DNA from: Palaemon carinicauda
Lineage: Eukaryota > Arthropoda > Malacostraca > Decapoda > Palaemonidae
DNA length: 64,000 bases
NCBI RefSeq assembly: GCF_036898095.1
Contig: NC_090729.1
Coordinates: forward strand, 71,926,493-71,990,492
Reading direction: 5' to 3'
Numbering within the stretch: the stretch's first letter is position 1; each line of letters starts with the position of its first letter. This document shows, in pieces, positions 41,220 to 52,591 of the stretch. The notes under the pieces were generated by a model. It was not told the DNA's origin, ran no database searches, and saw nothing but the letters and a program-made list of their open reading frames with translations. A program made the translations under genes and the position numbers.

Positions 41220-41551
41220 AGTCGGGCGTCGGTGGAGTGGATCAGGTTGGTGTAGCTAGTGCCGCTATAGTGGCTCTTCCTTATTGATGAAGGAATTATC
41301 TAAATGGAAGACGACCTGTGAATAGTGGTTTTCACACGCCCTATCTTTATACATGACGCCCTTAGGGTGCTCGCCTGAGGGTAGAACCTCTGCATTCCAT
41401 GCTTTTAACTTTCTCTGGTATATTTGGAAGTATTTATACCAGAAAAGTGAGAAGAAGGACTTCAAGGGGGATAGGGCTGGCAGGTAAGTTTGCATAAATA
41501 GCTAAAGGTTTATATTGTTAGGAAAAATACAAATTATCTACGAATTTTTCA
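41220..41551 (-). repeat. A2 5' inverted terminal repeat, meeting the C1 ICR
   Basis: On the minus strand this contains AAATATACCAGAGAAA, also in the A1 5' ITR, at a similar distance from the conserved ATG block. The outer 60 bases (41490-41551) closely resemble the C2 end (TGACAAATTCGTAGATAATT at 52205). It is therefore either the A2 end or the left half of the C1 ICR; I favour a junction of both. Confidence 0.55.
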
Positions 41552-42150
41552 TTTGTTCTGTAACTGGAATACAAACCTACGCTATTTATTAGGGGTGACT
41601 CGCCCATTGGGAGGGTGGCCGTCCCTGGCAATTTAGCTTTTTGGCTACCAGGGGGCTCCTTCTTTTGAATAAGTGTGTACCAATAACAAAGAGTCCCTGT
41701 ACCTAGCTAAACCTTGCTATGCAGGGTTCGCGGCCTACGCAGACTGTGTCGAGATATTTAGTAATGTGACTGTCTAGGTTAAAGTTTTTCCAAGTCTCTG
41801 TAGGGAAAACTGTTGTAACCAGGACTTTCCCAATATCATCTCGCCAGGGTATGGGGACACAAGAGTATCAACTTAATACTAGGTACACAAGAAAGCATGG
41901 TTCATCTCCAGTGGTTTGAGGTCAGCTTGTGTTGAGAACCCAGGATGCTGCTTTCTCCAAGAGAGGGGAGGATGAAGAAAAGAATAAGAGCTAATCAAAC
42001 CTTTTCATTCACGTAAACTAAAACTGGGTAACAGTGCCCTCAACCTTCTGCTACGTGTCCAATAAGGAGCTTGAGGTATTACATCAGCTATTGTGCAACC
42101 TCCACACGACTGATCGAGAACAGATCGAGCCTCCTGTGGGTCACGTCTTG
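41552..42150 (-). other. C1 3' untranslated segment
   Basis: About 600 bases without a coding frame. It resembles 52540-53020 of C2 (for example CAAGGAAGCATGGTT-type and CCTCAACCTTCTGCTAC blocks). Confidence 0.55.
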
Positions 42151-43060
42151 CAGGTAGTAGGCTGTGAACTTATTCCGTTTCCACACCCTAGCCTACAGAA
42201 CCTGTGTCACTGAGAAGTTTCTCTTCAAGGCCTGGGACGTAGCTACGCCACTGATATCATGAGCTCTGGGGTGTCGTGAAGGAGGAGGGTCCGGATTCAG
42301 GGCATGGTCTATGACCTTGCGAATCCAGACAGAGATGGTGTTCTTGGTGACCCTCCTCTTATTCTCCTGTGCCGACGAGAAGTGCAGACACACGGGGACG
42401 GGCTATGGCTGTTCTCTTGAGATACGGCCTCAAACTCCTCACTCGGCAGAGTAAGAGATGATCAGGGTCGTTTGTTGTTACAAAGCGGAGACTTGAAATC
42501 CGGAAAGAGCTGAATCGAGAATCCGCCACTCCTGGATTCTGAGTCTTGGCAACAAACTCAGGGACGAAGCTCAACGTTACCTATCCCAATCCCCGTGAAT
42601 GGGCTATGTCGTATGGGAGACCATGAAGTTCACCGACTCAATTGGCCGAAGCCAAAGCTAGTAGGAACACAGTCTTCCAAGTAAGTCAGCGATCTGTTGC
42701 CTGGGGTAATGATTCACAGGGGGGTCCCTTCAGAGACCCGAGAACTCGAACCACGTTCCACGGGGGAGGTCACACTTCAGACTGAGGACAGGTAAGTTTG
42801 TAACTCCATATGAGTAAAGAAAGTTCCAGCGATGAAGAAATGTCCATTCTCTTCAGTCTTTAGCGAGGTTTAAGGCTGAGCGATAGCCTTTTACCGTCAA
42901 GACTGAAAGGCGCATTTCTTCACGCAAATACACGAGGAACTCCCCTATTGCTGGAAGAGTGGCATCAAGAGGAGAGATACACCTTCCACAACACCAACCA
43001 CAGAAGACTTTTCACTTTGTCTGGTAGACTGCTTATGATGATTTCCGCAGGCATCCAGAC
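42151..43060 (-). pseudogene. YR: C1 tyrosine recombinase remnant
   Basis: Minus-strand pieces in several frames give KNTISVWIRKVIDHALNP, then AHDISGVATSQALKRNFS, and the FVPEFVAKTQNPGV block. The HxxR motif reads HDIS, so the catalytic Arg is lost. Numerous frame breaks are present. It aligns with the C2 YR. Confidence 0.8.
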
Positions 43061-43437
43061 ATCCTGCTCGCAACTTGTTGCGAAAATCCTCTCTGAGTGA
43101 GATGCTGGATAGTCTCCAGGCACGAGATTGTAGCGAAGCTACGGCCTTGTGGAATAGATTGTGTCGTGGAGGGAGTTCTCTTGGAGACTCCGTCAGGGGT
43201 TACAGAAGGTGTAGAAACCATTCTGCATGATGTCATAGTGGAGCTAAGAGAATCATTGAGAGGTTGACTGATGTTCTGGCTTTGTTGAGTACACTCCTCA
43301 TCAGACAGAACGGGGGTTAAGGCGGAGACTTCTATGTTGTCCCACCGTTGTTGGAATGCATCTTGCCAGAGAGCCTTGAGGTCTGGGACTGGGGAGCAGT
43401 ACAATGGGAGCCTGAAGTTCAGGGATGTTGTGAAGAC
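43061..43437 (-). pseudogene. pol: C1 end of pol and start of YR
   Basis: The minus strand shows SVFTTSLNFRLPLYCSPVPD and LKALWQDAFQQRWDNIE, the methyltransferase-like tail of lineage C pol, followed by the ETIQHLTQRGFSQQVASRM start of YR. The upstream end is broken by the tail of I1. Confidence 0.75.
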
Positions 43438-43539
43438 TGATTGATTGATTTCTGGCATCCTGACATCGAAGGTCATTGACACCGATATTGCTCATTATAA
43501 ATAAAGATTAAAAGAATATTCAATTAAAACCAGAGAAGT

Positions 43540-45994
43540 AAATATGTTTTAAAAGTTAAATAGCATTAAGAAGACCTGCTTCTGATATAAATTTGAAAAT
43601 GCCACCAGAAGTAAATGTTATAAAAGTTAAATAGCATTAAGAAGACCTGCTTCAGATATAAACTTAAAAATGCCACTGGTATTGTACGACACATCATGTC
43701 CAAGGATCTTGGCAAGGATGAACCTGCCATCTTCACCACAAGCCTCAAACATATATCTACTCCTTTCAGTGCTATAAGTGGGGCATTCAGTCAACAAATG
43801 CCTCACTGTCAAGGGTATCAAACAGTTGTTGCAATATGGTTGGTGTTGGCCAGCCAGCAGAAACTCGTGTGTCATCCGGGTGTGACTAATGCTGAGATGA
43901 CAAAGAGTAGTTTCCAATTTTTGGGGCATCCCATTATACCTCCAGGGGGATATACCCATCGCAATTTCTCTCATCTTAGTTTCGCTTAAACTATCCCAAT
44001 ATTGTTGCCAATTGTTATAAATAGAATTCTGAATTGCTGGTAAAAAATCATTACAAAGAATGGGAGACCTTCTTGGTAGCAACTCGGCTGCAGCACTCTT
44101 TGCCAGTGAATCTGCCTCTTCATTTCGAGACACCTACGTGTGCCAGAACCCAGCAAAATCGAACTGTTATACCTTTTATGCCAATAATTAAAAGCCACTC
44201 TAAAATCTTTAAAACTAAAGGGTTACTAGAATTAAAACCTTCTAAAGCTTGAAGGACACTTCTTGAATCACTATAAATGGTAAAATTGCCCTCCTCTTAA
44301 CGCTATTTTCTCAATAGCGGTTAGTACGCCATATAATTCAGCAGTAAGTATGGAAGATATTGGAGGAAGTGTCCCTCTGCACTTAAAAGAACTACTATAT
44401 ACTCCAAATCCAACACCAGCATCAGATTTGGAGCCATCGGTATATATAAAAGTTGATTCCCTATGTTCTTCAACATGTTCCATAAAAAGAGACCTGGATT
44501 CTAATTCAGTCATGTTTTTTTTTAACACCAATAAAATATTTACAAAAAGATAGCTCTGGTAATTTCCACAGAGGGGTTGATGATACCTTAAATGGAAGTA
44601 CCCTATCTTTAATTTTATCATGACTGTTTAATAATTGTTTTACTCGAAAGCCATAAGGTTGAGGAGATTTTGGGTGCAACTCACAGTATGTTGAGTGCCT
44701 TACAAAGCTTGGAGTCTGAAAAGGCTAAGGAGTTAGGGAGTCTTTGTAACCTAACCCAATACTGAATAACTGAAGACATGCGGTAATGGTCTAGAGGTAA
44801 CTCTCCAGCATCAACAAGGAGACTTGAGATAGGTGAGGTTCTAAATGCTCCTGTGGACAATCTTATACCAGCATGATGTATTGAATCTAATATCTTTAAT
44901 CGGCTTGGGGTAGCTGAGGAGTATATTTCACACCCATAACTAATTCTGGAAAAAATTAAGGCCTCGTATAATCTTAAAATAGTTTTACAGTCTGCCCCCC
45001 ATGATGTATGGGACAATACTTTTAAAAAGATTCAGTGCATCAAGACATTTAGCTTTTAATGCTTTAAGTGTGGAACCCATGTCAACCTACAACCGAAAAT
45101 CAATCCTAAAAATTTATCTTCCCCTACACACGGGATCCGTTGACCTTTAATGTATACATCCGGGTCTGGATGTACTCCCCGGATACGACAGAAATGTACA
45201 ATAGTAGTTTTGCTTGTCGAGAACTTAAATCCTTTCATATCGGCCTACTGGATAATTTTGTCAAATGGGAGTTGTAGTTTTCTCTCAACCATTGCCATTC
45301 TAGCTCCAGCAAATGATATGGAGAGATCATCCACAAATAATGTTGAGAGAATGACTGAGGATATCCTTCCTGACATTTACTCTCACTAGAAAAACTCTAA
45401 TGTGAAAGAAATGACTGGATAAATAGTGGCAGCTCTCCTCTCAATCCCAATTCCTGAATGGTTATAAGTATACCATATCTCCATGTAGTATCATATGCCT
45501 TTTCAAGGCCAAAAAAGACTGTCACACGGTGCGGTTTGGAAGCAAAGGCTTCATAAATAGAGGACTCAAGTCGTATCAACACATCAGTTGTTGAGTGCAT
45601 TTTCCTGAATCCACATTGAACCGGTGATAAAATACCCTTCTCTTCAAGGTACCACATGAGCCTTGCATTGACCATCTTCTCCATGATTTTACATAAAGAA
45701 GATGTCAATGCAATAGGTCAATAGTTTGCTGTTAAACTTGTCCTTACCAGGTTTTAAAAAGGCTAAAATAATGGCTCGTTCCCAAACACTTGGGTAACTA
45801 TGATCATACCATATTCTATTAATAATGCTTAAAATAAATAACTTTGTATTAAAATATAGATGTTTAATTATTGCATATGGAATTCCATCAGGTCCTGTGG
45901 CTGTATCGTTACATGTAGCAAGTGCGTAATCAAGTTCTCTTTCAGTAAAAGGAGAATTATACGATTCTTCCCTTCCTGTTGCAAAATTTAAAAT
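43540..45994 (-). pseudogene. I1 ORF2, 3' half: RT and RNase H
   Basis: RT pieces include the GFRKMHSTTDVLIRLESS block and FFGLEKAYDTTWRYGIL. The motif that carries the first Asp in I2 (FFDLEKAY) reads FFGLEKAY here, so that Asp is lost. RNase H has YTDGSKSDAGVGFG and TAELYGVLTAIEK, and a C-terminal CNNCLIPLTVRHLLTECP zinc-like part. A 71-bp duplication lies at the very end (starting 43563 and 43634). Several frame breaks divide the gene. Confidence 0.82.
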
Positions 45995-46322
45995 GTTATT
46001 TTCATTAGTAAAATAAATTTTTGAATATACTTACCCGATAATCATGTAGCTGTCAACTCTGTTGCCGACAGAAATCTACGGTCGGGATACGCCAGCGATC
46101 GCTATACAGGTGGGGGTGAACACCACAGCGCCATCTGTGGTCAGGTACTCCAGTACTTCTTGTCAACACCACCTCAATTTTTTCCTCGGTCCACTGGTTC
46201 TCTATGGGGAGGAAGGGTGGGTCAATTAAATCATGATTATCGGGTAAGTATATTCAAAAATTTATTTTACTAATGAAAATAACATTTTTCAATATTAATC
46301 TTACCCGATAATCATGTAGCTG
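45995..46322 (-). repeat. B5 3' ITR and ICR
   Basis: The ITR carries CCAGCGATCGCTATACAGG. The ICR joins TAATGAAAATAACA to TTTTTCAATATTAATC, complements of both ends. Confidence 0.88.
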
Positions 46323-46708
46323 ATTCACACCCAGGGTGGTGGGTGGAGACCAGCATACATGTTAACAAAGAAGCTAAGTATCCCGTATTTTATTTTATTA
46401 GTTATTCAAAAATAACATAAAATAAATAAGTACCTGGTAAGGAAGACGACTTGAACCATTACTCTGCCTTTATTAAGTACGTCTTCCTTACTGAGCGTAG
46501 CGGTCCTCTTAGGATGCTGAACGACTCTTAGGTGCTGAAGTATAAAGGGCTGCAACCCATACTAAAGGACCTCATCACAACCTTTAACCTCGGCGCTTCT
46601 CAAGAAAGAATTGACCACCCGCCAAATCAACAAGGATGTGGAAGGCTTCTTAGCCGACCGTACAACCCATAAAAAGTATTCAAGAGAAAGGTTAAAAAGG
46701 TTATGGGA
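46323..46708 (-). other. B5 3' untranslated segment
   Basis: About 385 bases, homologous to the 3' segments of B3 and B4; no gene is seen. Confidence 0.6.
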
Positions 46709-47900
46709 TTATGGGAATGTAGTGGCTGAGCCCCCGCCTACTACTGCATTCGTTGCTACGAATGGTCCCAGGGTGTAGCAGTTCTCGTAAAGAGACTGGA
46801 CATCTTTGAGATAGAATGATGCGAACACTGACTTGCTTCTCCAATAGGTTGCATCCATAACACTCTGCAGAGAACGGTTCTGTTTGAGGGCCACTGAAGT
46901 AGCCACAGCTCTCACTTCATGTGTCCTTACCTTCAGCAAAGCAAGGTCTTCTTCCTTCAGATGAGAATGTGCTTCCCTAGTCAGGAGCCTGAATAGGTAA
47001 GAAACTGAGTTCTTAGACCTTGGAAGAGAAGGCTTCTTGATAGCACACCATAAGGCTTCTGATTGTCCTCGTAAAGATTATGACCTTTTAGATAGTACCT
47101 AAGAGCTCTAACTGGGCAAAGTACTCTCTCCAGTTCGTCCCCCACCAAGTTGGACAGGCTTGGGATCTCGAACGACTTAGGCCAAGGACGTGAAGGAAGC
47201 TCGTTTTAGCAAAAAACCAAGCTGCAAGGAACATGTAGCCGTTTCAGATGTGAAAACTATGTTCCTGCTGAAGGCGTGGATCTCACTTACTCTTTTAGCT
47301 GTTGTCAAGCACACGAGGAAAAGAGTTTTTAATGTGAGGTCCTTAAAAGAGGCTGATTGGAGAGGTTCAAATCTTGATGACATAAGGAACCTTAGGACCA
47401 CGTCTAGATTCCAGCCTGGAGTGGACAACCGACGTTCCTTTGAGGTCTTAAAAGACCTAAGGAGGTCCTGTAGATCTTTTGTTGGTGGAAAGATCCAAGC
47501 CTCTGTGGCGGAAAACCGCTGCCAACATACTTCTGAAACCCTTAATCGTAGGAGCTGAAAGGGATCTTACGTTCCTTAGATGTAACAGGAAGTCAGCAAT
47601 CTGGGTTACAGTGGTACTGGATGAGGAAACTGCATTGGCCTTGTACCAGCTTCGGAAGACTTCCCCTTTAGACTGATAGACTCTGAGAGTGGATGTCCTC
47701 CTTGCTCTGGCAATCGCTCTGGCTGCCTCCTTCGAAAAGCCCCTAGCTCTTGAGAGTCTTTCGAAAGTCTGAAGGCAGTCAGACAAAGAGCGTGGAGGTT
47801 TGGATGTACCTTCTTTACATGAGGTAGACGTAGAAGGTCCACTCTTAGAGGAAGAGTCCTGGGAATGTCGACCAGCCATTGCAGTACCTCTATGAACCAT
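46709..47900 (-). pseudogene. YR: B5 tyrosine recombinase remnant
   Basis: Three pieces in different frames cover the gene: RLSRARGFSKEAARAIA and APTIKGFRSMLAAVFRHRG (N-terminal part), LTTAKRVSEIHAFSRN (first Arg), and THEVRAVATSVALKQNRS with FASFYLKD (His, Arg and Tyr). Frame breaks near 47080, 47180 and 47440-47480. The catalytic residues are present but the gene is not translatable as one chain. Confidence 0.85.
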
Positions 47901-48940
47901 TCTCTCGCGGGCCAGAGCGGAGCCAACCAACGTCAGCCGTGTCCCTTTGCGAGAGGCGAACTTCTGAAGTACCCTGTTGACAATCTTGAACAGCGGGAAT
48001 GCATACAGGTCGAGATGGGACCAATCCAGCAGAAAAGCATCCACGTGAACTGCAGCTGGGTCTGGAATCAGAGAACAATACAACGGGAGCCTCTAGGTTA
48101 TCGAGGTAGCGAACAGATCTATGGTTGGCTGACCCCACAGGGCCCAAAGTCTGCTGCAAACATTCTTGTGAAGGGTCCACTCTGTGGGGATGACCTGACC
48201 CTTCCGGCTAAGGCGATCTGCCATGACATTCATATCGCCCTGAATGAACCTCGTTACCAGCGTGAGCTTTCGATCTTTTAACCAGATGAGGAGGTCCCTT
48301 GCGATCTAGAACAACTTCCACGAATGAGTCCCTCCCTGCTTGGAGATGTAAGCCAAGGCTGTGGTGTTGTCAGAGTCCACCTCCACCACCTTGTTAAGCT
48401 GGAGGGACTTGAAGTTTATCAAGGCCAGATGAACCGCCAACAGCTCCTTGCAATAGATGTGAAGTGTCCTTAGCTCCTGATTCCATGTTCCCGAGCATTC
48501 CTGTCCGTCCAAAGTCGCACCCCAGCCCGTGTCTGATGCGTCAGAGAAGAGACGGCGGTCGGGTTTCTGAACAGCCAAAGGTAGACTTCCTTGAGAAGAA
48601 AGCTGTTCTTTCACCACGTGAGAGTAGACCTCCTCTCTTCGGAAACAGGAACTGAGATCGTCTCTAGCGTCATGTCCTTTATCCAGTGAGCCGCTAGATG
48701 ATACTGAAGGGGGGCGAAGGTGGGGTCTCCCTAACTCGATGAACAGGGCCAGCGATGAAAGTGTCCCTGTTAGACTCATCCACTACCTGACTGAGCATCG
48801 GTTCCTTCTCAGCATGCTCTGGATGCAATCTAGGGCTTAGTAGATCTTTGGGGCCGACGGAAAAGCCCGAAAAGCTCGACTCTGAAGATCCATACCCAGG
48901 TAGACAATGGTCTGGGATGGGACGAGCTGGGACTCCTCAA
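47901..48940 (-). pseudogene. pol: B5 pol remnant
   Basis: The minus strand has RNase H with RLFSDASDTGWGATLDG, HIYCKELLAVHLAL, EVDSDNTTALAYISKQGG and further downstream pieces of the methyltransferase-like tail in other frames. The RT centre is missing: sequence changes at about 48950 from the end of RT to gag-start and leader sequence (MADPSLRRKC at 49172). Confidence 0.82.
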
Positions 48941-49538
48941 AATTGATAACTTCGGTTCCAAGAAAAGACCGCCTACTATTAGGAAAGGTCGAATATAAAC
49001 AAATATAAAAATTAATTTTAATAAGTTTATAATAAAAGGAAGTTAATCGAAGAGGCCTATAAAAGGCGGAGAGATATAAAATAAATCTATAACTTTTGTT
49101 AAGCAAAATTAAGAAAGAGAGTCTATACTCTCTTCGACACCAACACTTCCGTCTAAGGGAAGGGTCGGCCATTTAAAAGTGAAAGAGAGTTCATACTCTC
49201 TTCGTCACCATAATTAATCAAATTAATTCCAAAAGCTAGCTAAGCTAATGATAAAACTTCCTGAATAGCGAAAGCTAAACTCTAGAGCAAATACATCACC
49301 AAATCGTGAGCAAATAACTCCAGAATCAACAGCGTATCCATGTAGGTCTAGCCGGAGGCACGACAGAGGAAAAATTGAGGTGGTGTTGACAAGAAGTACT
49401 GGAGTACCTGACCACAGATGGCGCTGTGGTGTTCACCCCCACCTGTATAGCGATCGCTGGCGTATCCCGACCGTAGATTTCTGTCGGCAACAGAGTTGAC
49501 AGCTACATGATTATCGGGTAAGATTAATATTGAAAAAT
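48941..49538 (-). repeat. B5 leader and 5' inverted terminal repeat
   Basis: The leader has a truncated gag start at 49172 and blocks shared with the B3 leader (CACTTCCGTCTAAGGGAAGG). The ITR (49350-49538) is the inverted copy of the 3' ITR and holds AGCGATCGCT. Confidence 0.8.
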
Positions 49539-50755
49539 CTTATTTTCTTCAATGCTCCTATACTGGTGACCAGGAGCTGCTACACACTTGCATTTGAAAA
49601 ATGATCAGCCAGGGCATTGCTAACATCACTTGCTTCAGTCACATACTGACCGTTCACTTTCAACACTTTTTGGGGTAAATTTGCCAGCAATCTTTTTTAT
49701 TTTCCTCCATACAGAAGATGGTGGTGTTCTACTGTTAATGGAGGAAACAAAGACACCCATGACTGGTGTCTAGCTTCTTTCATGGCACGACAGAACTGTG
49801 CTCTACACTTCTGTATGTTATCAAATTTTCATCAGTACGGTGTCTACGCAATCTAGTCAGAGATTTTCTGGTGGCTCTGTGCAAGTGTGTTAATTCTGAA
49901 GACCACCACAGGACTGGTCGTCGTTTGAATAATCCTGTGGTTTTGAGAATACAATTGATTTTTGCTGTATGGCGAGTTCCATTCAGTAGGTCTATGGCAT
50001 CATCAATACTTTCAAACTGTTCTGCTCTCCCTTCGATTTCACTTAGCTCAGAAAATTTAACCCAGTCTGCCTTGTCTAGATTCCATCGTGGCGATCTTTG
50101 TAAAGGAGGACCCTTGTTGGTATTTATAATGATTGGTGCATGATTACTAGTATGCCAATCATCTAATGTCCTCCAGTTGAAAACAAAAAGGCAGTTAGAG
50201 CTTGCAATTGAAAGGTCAATGCAAGACAAGGTTCCTGTCTGAACATGGAAGTGTGTGGGCTCTCCTGTATTAAGGAGTCCCACATCCTCATTCTCCACAA
50301 TTGATGAGATAATATTGCCCCTTGTGTTTGCCAAAAATCATCCCATAAAGGATGTCTACCATTCATATCTCCCAGTAAGAGAAAAGGTTGAGGGAGTTGT
50401 TGAATGACCTCTACTAAATCATCATATAAAATATTATCATTTGGAGGTAAGTATAGAGAGCATATTGTATTTTTCTCCCTATATAAACTTCTACAACCAC
50501 TGCCTGCAGGGGTGTACGAATAGATAAGGGTATCTGGGGAACATGTCGATGAACGTACACGAAACTTACGCTATGGCTCCCTGCTTGTTGATTATATGGT
50601 GTTCTATAGCTAACATCCTCTCGAGGACTAAGAGAGTTAGCATCAAGCTTACTTTCCTGTAGACATACAATTATGGAGGAATGTTCATGAATTAGGAGCT
50701 TAAGTTCTTCATATTTAGCCCTTGAACCCTGACAATTCCATTGCGAAATGGAGGA
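49539..50755 (-). pseudogene. I1 ORF2, 5' half: endonuclease
   Basis: The endonuclease/exonuclease/phosphatase-type domain is recognised from VCLQES-like, GDMNGRHPLWDD and HTSNHAPIIINTNKG pieces. In I2 the last reads SDHAPI; I1 has SNHAPI, so the active-site Asp is changed. Several frame breaks occur near 50340 and 50500. Confidence 0.8.
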
Positions 50756-50815
50756 AAAAAACTATGGTTTATTTCTTGAAGAACTTTTGGATGAAGTCTT
50801 CCCATTAGTAATTTT

Positions 50816-52204
50816 TTATTTAACACTATTTCCCAGTGGTTTTATTAGAGGGGGTCTTGATAAATTGGGTTTCGCATTTATTATTTTCATTTTGTCCTTT
50901 TGATCTAATTGTTGAGGGGGATGGTGGACCTCAACTTGAATTTCTGATTCATTTAAATTGTCTTCTGGTTGATCAGAAATATCAACAAATAAAACATCAT
51001 ATTTATTTGATGTCATAATTAATATTTCTTATGGAAGGGGAGCGAGAGAGATGGAGGTCTCTCTCTTTTACGATCAATAGGTTGTGAGCTACCAGGTTTT
51101 TGTACCTTCCCCACTACAGGTGCACCTGATAACTTGGTTTCAGGAGGAATCTCCATTAGATCTGGCAAGAATATGGCCTGGGAGAGGTTAGTACTATCCT
51201 TTGTAATGGGGGACGAAGGTTTGATAGTGGTGGGCAATGTCTTTTTGTTGATACTCAATGGTAAATCTTTAGGGGGAGATATTCTTGACTTATTATGCAG
51301 CACTTCCTCGGTAGATGGCGAATTTCTTTTTCGAGAACTACCTACAGTAGTAGGTGGGTTAGACGATTCCCGAGGAATTTTTCTCCTGTTTTTAATGTCT
51401 TTGCATAGGTAGTAGATTTATTTAATCTCTTGGCATGCCCCACACTTACATGTTCAATAATTGATTTACTGAGGGCAGCCTCTTCTAACTTATAAAAGTG
51501 GCAGTTCCTATCATTGGATTTACGATTAGAGTTGCAGTTCAAGCACCTTGCCTCAATTGTACATTCTCCATGGTAAAGATTGGAGAAAGTATTACAAATT
51601 TTATCATTCTTGCAAACTTTGGATGGATGCCCAAATTTAACGCAATTAAAACATTGCAGTGGCTTTTGCTTAAAAGGTTGAACTCTAATCCTTTCACTTT
51701 CTATATCTATGTGGAAAGGTACATCAGCATCCTGGAGAGTAAGTATAATCATTGATGTTCCAAGTACTTTATGTACTTTCCACACTGATATTGGACACAC
51801 AGCCAATATCTCCTCTTCCGTAAATTCATATAGATCCCTATTGAAAACCACTCCCCTTTCATAGCTAAAGTTTAGATGGGGTTTGATGTCCAATTTGATA
51901 TCATAATTTTCTGTCTTTAAATTTGACAAAATAACAGACTCTGTGTATGACTTGACCTTTATCAAGTAACTTTTCTTGCCGAATCGAGATATATCTCCAA
52001 GTGCGATTGTTCCTACCTTCTTCTGAAGAAATTTGCAGATCTTAAAACAATTTTCTGTATCTCCTGTAGATTGAGCAAGAAGCCACATTGGTGGTTTTGG
52101 CTTCCTTCGGGATGGCATAACTATTTCTGTCTTTATCAATGCAGTCTGCTGGTCTGTAGATATCCAGATCTTTAGATACCCCATCACACAAAGCAACCTG
52201 AATA
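50816..52204 (-). pseudogene. I1 ORF1, 5' truncated
   Basis: The frame 52196-51342 encodes a Gag-like protein with three Cys/His knuckles: CFNCVKFGHPSKVC, CNTFSNLYHGEC and CLNCNSNRKSNDRNC. A frame break near 51340 leads to the Pro/Ser-rich C-terminal part. The N-terminus is missing beyond 52204 where C2 begins. It binds the element RNA in related I-type elements. Confidence 0.82.
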
Positions 52205-52591
52205 TGACAAATTCGTAGATAATTTGTATTTTTCCTAACTATACAAACCTTAGCTATTTACATAGGATAATTACTTTGGCGTAGCTGAATGACGAGCCAT
52301 AAGAATTTTAACGAGGGTTTACTACCCCACCACTAGTTAGCGGGGTAGGGGAGGTAAGGGGGGGTAGGGAGGGGTAGCTTGCTACCCCTCCCCCCTCACA
52401 CACACAGTGAGTGCTTAACTTTGCTTAGAGGTAGGACTTATCCCGGGGGACAGGGCTGGCGGGCAAATATGTGTAAATAGCTAAGGTTTGTATAGTTAGG
52501 AAAAATACAAATTATCTACGAATTTGTCATTTGTTCCGTAACTGAAATACAAACCACGCTATTTACATAGGATGACTTAACCCTTAGAAAG
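52205..52591 (-). repeat. C2 3' ITR and ICR, with a G-rich hairpin
   Basis: The outer end (52205-52265) recurs as the complement at 52483-52539, followed by the complement of the other end (TTTGTTCCGTAACTG from 52540). Inside the ITR, 52342-52378 is G-rich, and GGGAGGGGTAGC (52367-52378) pairs perfectly with GCTACCCCTCCC (52381-52392). Confidence 0.82.

Larger units (their letters stand above)
21032..41551 (-). mobile_element. A2: DIRS-type retrotransposon, lineage A, interrupted by B3 and B4
   Basis: On the minus strand A2 runs 5' ITR (about 41220-41551), leader, zinc-finger exon (39474-39286), gag (39149-37146), pol (about 37145-35308) and YR. YR is cut into 35311-35035, 28455-28303 and 21814-21061 by B4 and B3. 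Its proteins resemble those of A1 throughout. Gag and pol carry several stops and frame breaks. The 3' ITR and ICR are not present and fall in the gap. Its 5' end meets C1 exactly at the midpoint of the C1 ICR. Confidence 0.82.
41552..43437 (-). mobile_element. C1: 3' part of a lineage C DIRS element
   Basis: The segment starts TTTGTTCTGTAACTGG, matching the right half of the C2 ICR (TTTGTTCCGTAACTG). It carries a YR remnant and the end of pol. It is cut at 43437 by I1, and its upstream part is not found on the other side of I1 because C2 lies there. The 3' ITR is absent or replaced by A2. Confidence 0.75.
45995..49538 (-). mobile_element. B5: internally deleted lineage B DIRS element in I1
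   Basis: The 3544-bp element has a 3' ITR (45995-46230), an ICR (46231-46322) and a 5' ITR (about 49350-49538), all complete. Inside it keeps a decayed YR and the end of pol but lacks most of RT and nearly all of gag. The flanks read AAAAT before and TTATTTTC after each end, and the predicted circle junction is AAAATGTTATTTTC. Ends are intact while proteins are not, so it probably moved using enzymes of a complete relative. Confidence 0.9.
43438..52204 (-). mobile_element. I1: I-type non-LTR retrotransposon, 5' incomplete, interrupted by B5
   Basis: Two-gene element on the minus strand: ORF1 with CCHC knuckles, then ORF2 with endonuclease, RT and RNase H. The 3' end is a short (ATCA)3 tail (43449 down to 43438) in C1 sequence. 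B5 (45995-49538) is inserted in the RT part. At 52204 the element stops within ORF1, exactly at the terminus of C2, so its 5' part was displaced by C2 or lost. Frame breaks are frequent. Confidence 0.85.
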
